From: Pyropia yezoensis
Lineage: Eukaryota > Rhodophyta > Bangiophyceae > Bangiales > Bangiaceae
Assembly (NCBI GenBank): GCA_009829735.1
Contig: CM020619.1
Span: 20,341,816 to 20,405,815 of the forward strand
DNA: 64,000 nucleotides
Direction of reading: 5' to 3'
The number at the start of each line of letters is the position of its first letter. Within the stretch, counting starts at the first letter, position 1. The translations under genes were made by a program, and so were the position numbers. The notes below the pieces were generated by a model, which ran no database searches, had not been told where the DNA came from, and saw only the letters and a program-made list of their open reading frames with translations. This document shows positions 60,574 through 64,000 of the stretch, in pieces.

Positions 60574-62571
60574 TCACAAGCTGTCCCGCCCCGACGGCAG
60601 CAGTGCGGCCAGGCGGGGCCACCCCGACCGGACCCCGCCGCCCACCCCCCCCCACAGCCATCCCCCCCCCGCCGCGTAGACGGCGCGCATGGGCGCCAGC
60701 GCCGCCACCGCCACCGCCGGTGCGACGGCGGTAGTGTACGTGGAAACGGCGTAGCCGTCGACGACAATGTCCCCGCGGAGTGTCTGCGGGTTGTACAGCC
60801 CGGCCGCCACCACCGACGACACGGCCGTCACCGGGGCGGCGGCGCCCGACGCGGCCAGCACCAGCGCGTCGCCCACCGCGACAGTCCACGCAGCGACCGT
60901 GCGGCCGTCGGCCAGGTGCACATAATGACCCGGGGACGCCACCAGGGGGGGGCGCCCGTCGCCCGTAGCGAGCACCACAAACCGGCTGCGCGCGGCGCCG
61001 TCGGCGTGCGTAAAGAGGTACACCTCAGAGACGACGCCGCGCCCAACGCCGGCGGCGATCACGTCGCCGACGCGGAGCGCATCCATCCGCACGGCCCCCC
61101 GGGTCGGGGACACCACCGTGGCCGACGACGGGAAGCAGGCAGACTCGTCATCGTCGCCGTCGGCCGGGTCCGCGTCCGTGTCAGACCGCGTGAAGTCAAT
61201 GGCGCCAAGGCCGTGGACAATGTGCTTGGCCAGCGCCGTTTCCGACGGCGGCGGCCCGCCGGCGCTCCAGATCCCATTCACCGGCGTGCCGTCGAGCAGC
61301 ACGGCCGGCGCGCCCCGCGACGCGCCGAGCGGGCGGGTAAAGCCCACCACCAGCGCGCCATTCTCATTCCGTGACGCAGACAGGTTGGTGTATACGCCCG
61401 CCGCAACCGGCTGCACCCCCGCCGACCGCTGCGCGCGCAGGGCATAGACGCCCACCGACGTCTCGTTGGCGGCGGTGGTCATGCCGACAATGGCGAGGTT
61501 GGGGTTGGCTGCGTCGCCGGACAGCATCTGGTCTGCCTCTTCGGCGCCGTTCCACCCAAACGCCGCCCACCCGATCGACTGCGCCACAAACGCGGCGGTG
61601 AGGATGCCCGCCGTCTGATCCACGTCCCAGTAAAGCGACATGGGCACTTGGCCGGGGAGGGCCATGCAGCGGCTATAGTTGCGAGGCCCGCCTGGCGCTC
61701 CCGGGAGGACGCAGGTGGAAAGCCGTGCCGCCGGCGCGCTGTGGCCGTCGTGCGCACCACCCCCACCGTGGCTGTCTCCGCTGTGGTCACTGTCCGAATG
61801 GCCTTCGTCAGCGTCGCCGCCGCCGTGAGAGGAATCGTCGTGGCCATCGACACTGCCCCCATCGACAGGGCCCTCCCCGTCCGCGCCACTGTTAGAAGCA
61901 CCGCCATTCACAGCTTCGGGGGCGCCGCTGTTGTCTGCAGAGCTGTCATCCGGCACTTCTCCGTCCAATTCAATCAGCCCCCCCGCGTCATCGCCGAACA
62001 CCGCGTCATCGCCCCCTGTGCCATCATCTGGTACCTCTCCGTCGAGAGGAATTAGCCCGCCCGCGTCATCGCCGGTGGCCTCTTCGTCGCCCCCAGCGCC
62101 ATCTTCGGGTAGCTCGCCGTCCAATACGATCAGCCCGCCCTCTTCATCGCCCGCGACGTCTCCTTCCGCAGTCACTGGGCCGCCAACACTGCCTCCTGAG
62201 CCATCGCCCGGAACCTCTCCGTCCAGGACAATCAGCCCCCCCGCGTCATCGACAGTGGTGGCGTCCCCCCCAGCGGTGCCATCCGCATCTCCAGCTGCCC
62301 CTCCCTCCCCAGCGCCGCCATCTGCACCGTTGCCGGCGGGCTCTACGCCCCCACCCGCGGCGCCGGCCGGCGCACCAAGGCCATCATCGTGGGTTTTGGC
62401 CGCCACCTGGATGCCGCCAATGTCGTTGTCCCGGACGCCACCCCTCCCACCATCCGTCATGGTTGCGCCGACAAGCCCTTCCGTGGGGGTAGCCGTCGCA
62501 GCTGCGGCCACCGCCACAACGGCTAGCGCGAGGCCAGTCGCCCACGCCAACCGGCCCCTGCGGACCATCAT
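60574..62571 (-). CDS. Secreted DOMON and Hint (hedgehog-type autoprocessing) domain protein
   Basis: The start at 62,571 (MMVRRGRLAWATGLALAVV) gives a signal peptide with Ala-rich h-region and likely cleavage near TATPTEG. The upstream extension to 62,736 lacks signal character, so it is rejected. About 665 codons. After the signal come Asp/Gly-rich repeats: GGLI-x-LDGE-[VL]-P occurs four times, then a His/Asp-rich stretch. Residues about 290-460 are DOMON-like (PMSLYWDVDQTAGILTAAF, SIGWAAFGWNGAEEADQM, a haem/sugar-binding beta fold). The C-terminal about 150 residues are a Hint domain: ACFPSSATVV with the nucleophile Cys near 479, MDALRVGDVIAAG, VASPGHYVHL with His near 549, GLYNPQTLRGDIVVDGYAV. 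Hint domains cleave themselves at the Cys. Probably a cell-surface or wall protein released by self-cleavage. Confidence 0.82.
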   Translation of the reverse strand: MMVRRGRLAWATGLALAVVAVAAAATATPTEGLVGATMTDGGRGGVRDNDIGGIQVAAKTHDDGLGAPAGAAGGGVEPAGNGADGGAGEGGAAGDADGTAGGDATTVDDAGGLIVLDGEVPGDGSGGSVGGPVTAEGDVAGDEEGGLIVLDGELPEDGAGGDEEATGDDAGGLIPLDGEVPDDGTGGDDAVFGDDAGGLIELDGEVPDDSSADNSGAPEAVNGGASNSGADGEGPVDGGSVDGHDDSSHGGGDADEGHSDSDHSGDSHGGGGAHDGHSAPAARLSTCVLPGAPGGPRNYSRCMALPGQVPMSLYWDVDQTAGILTAAFVAQSIGWAAFGWNGAEEADQMLSGDAANPNLAIVGMTTAANETSVGVYALRAQRSAGVQPVAAGVYTNLSASRNENGALVVGFTRPLGASRGAPAVLLDGTPVNGIWSAGGPPPSETALAKHIVHGLGAIDFTRSDTDADPADGDDDESACFPSSATVVSPTRGAVRMDALRVGDVIAAGVGRGVVSEVYLFTHADGAARSRFVVLATGDGRPPLVASPGHYVHLADGRTVAAWTVAVGDALVLAASGAAAPVTAVSSVVAAGLYNPQTLRGDIVVDGYAVSTYTTAVAPAVAVAALAPMRAVYAAGGGWLWGGVGGGVRSGWPRLAALLPSGRDSL

Positions 62572-63939
62572 CAAGCACGCTGGTAAGCTGACCCAACTGA
62601 AAGAAGAAACGGGGATGGGATGGCAGGAGATGAAGGGCTGGTCCAAGAATGAAGCGGGATAGGAGAGGTGCGTGGGGTGAAGACGGGGAGGGAGACCAGC
62701 GAGACACCCAGCGCTGAGTGTGCCACACCAGCACACAAGGGTGTGTGGCCGACCGCCCCCAAAAGGCGTGTGGGCCCCAAGCCCACCGTGTCAAGCGCAC
62801 AGCCGCGCGCCGACACTGACTGGCAACGCGGTGGGAAAGAGGAAAGAGACGTCGGGGGCGGCGGGAGAAGAGGAGGGGGCGAGGGGAGAGTGGAGGAGTG
62901 GGAGCGGGGAGAGGAGGCTGGCGAGCACAGAAAGAAGAGACGGGAGAGCCCAACGACCGCTACCCCCACCCCATGACGAGGAACTCTGACCGCGTTGCCG
63001 CAGCCAGTGCAGGGTGGAGGACTCGCCCCGCCACCGAGCAAATCAGGAGGGGCTGATGCTCGGGAGAGGCAGGGAGGGCCGCCGCCTCCCGCGGAACGCC
63101 GCCGTGGCCAAAGGACCGGGCCATTCCCCACCAACACAGCCCGCGTGGCCAGAGGCACAGTCAGTGTGGTAGTGCTGCTGCGCCACCGCATCGGGAAGGT
63201 TAGCCGCCGGCCGCCGGCAGACGGCCGCACGTGGCCACCACCCCCACCCACTAGCATCTCTCGCGTGCCCCTGATCCATGCAGTGCATAAGATTAAATAC
63301 AATTTACTGACAGCGCGTTCGCGAAAACAGCCTGTTACTTCACTCTTTGAGCTTGCCATCGTGAGGAGCCGGCTGTGGGTCTTGCAGACTCATTCTTGAG
63401 CGCTCCGTAATGCGGCTTCACAACAGCTGGCGAATGCAGTCCCCGAATTTCCGACGTCCCATTGTGGGTCGCTTAGGGGCGTTCCGAGACACGATTCCGT
63501 TTGTGGCGACCCGTTTGTGGCGCGCAGCGGCGCGATTTTATTGGCTCTTGGTGCCACGTACATCTGCCAATGCCGCCACAATCGCAGTGCCGCCTCCCGA
63601 GTGGCTTTGGGCAAAAGCCACACGCCGCCACAATGTGGCGCCGGTCGCCACCATATTTACACGGAAATGATGGACAGGGATGAAAGTAACTACCCCAGCA
63701 TCTGCCTGTCGCTGCTGTCAGAGAATTTCAAACTGCTCTCTTCTCGGTGGTGCGTCCCCACAACACACCACCCCGACGTGACCCCGGAGACCCGGGGACC
63801 GGGCGCAGCACGACGCTGCAGCTATGCTGCTTTGAGCTGTCCTTGAAACTCCCGCCACGATCCTTGCGTCCGACGACCACGAGGCTACTGCGCGAGGTGG
63901 CAGCCGGCCAGTGTCTACTGGTACGGCAGGGGGTGGCGT

Positions 63940-63971
<32 letters not shown>

Positions 63972-64000
63972 GGGGGGGGGGGGGGGGGCGCGGGTGGTGG
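62572..64000. other. Upstream region of the DOMON-Hint gene and window end
   Basis: No gene supported. 62,820-62,950 is G/A-rich (poly-purine strand). 63,440-63,660 contains repeated gtggcg / cgccac words that could fold back, perhaps a degenerate MITE. 63,940-63,965 is a run of 26 G and 63,970-63,988 a run of 19 G. The expression signals of the DOMON-Hint gene would lie in the first few hundred bases. Confidence 0.4.

Noticed and set aside
62568..62736. N-terminal extension of the DOMON-Hint gene
   Set aside because: The extra 55 residues have no signal features, whereas the Met pair at 62,571/62,568 starts a clear signal peptide.

Overview
The window looks like nuclear DNA of a GC-rich, intron-poor photosynthetic eukaryote. 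A bangiophyte red alga (Porphyra/Pyropia type) is my best guess. This is inference from the very high GC, Ala/Gly/Pro-rich proteins, few short introns, a flavohemoglobin, a DOMON+Hint secreted protein and heavy loads of Ty3/gypsy, Ty1/copia, hAT and PIF/Harbinger elements. No rRNA, functional tRNA, CRISPR or bacterial operon was seen.

Bases 1-38,500 are a nest of LTR retrotransposons. Gypsy element D (1 to about 6,260, + strand) is decayed and carries two 644-bp solo LTRs of one family in opposite orientation. A Ty1/copia element on the - strand survives as gag-protease (38,402 to 26,615) and an integrase piece (6,962-6,443). Gypsy element C (27,265-37,985, 363-bp LTRs, 5-bp duplication CACAC) sits inside the copia gag. 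Between the two copia pieces lie two gypsy copies of family B: B1 (- strand, 6,963-17,790) and B2 (+ strand, 17,888-26,614). They share a 3,279-bp, almost identical inverted repeat (14,425-17,703 and 20,917-24,195). Gypsy element A (7,344-13,824, duplication CAAGT) lies inside the 3' LTR of B1. A, B2 and C carry the same unusual primer-binding motif. All pol genes contain stops, frameshifts or lost catalytic residues.

The most interesting signal is an antisense reading frame between pol and the 3' LTR in gypsy D, B and C, with a possible stub in A. It is decayed, but the pieces stay in one frame over 1.8-2.3 kb, and short motifs and their spacing are shared between families. I propose a conserved antisense accessory gene of these retrotransposons. 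I know of no family for it.

Bases 38,500-64,000 hold DNA transposons and host genes: a 626-bp hAT-type MITE with a perfect 8-bp duplication, a broken hAT transposase, an unrecognised Cys-rich multi-exon gene, a DDE_3 (IS630/Tc1-mariner-like) transposase with one nonsense codon, a complete PIF/Harbinger element (49,994-54,173) with Myb-like and DDE transposase genes, a flavohemoglobin-like gene ending about 150 bp from that element, a hairpin MITE, an extremely GC-rich low-complexity stretch, and a secreted DOMON-Hint gene. The window ends in long G tracts.
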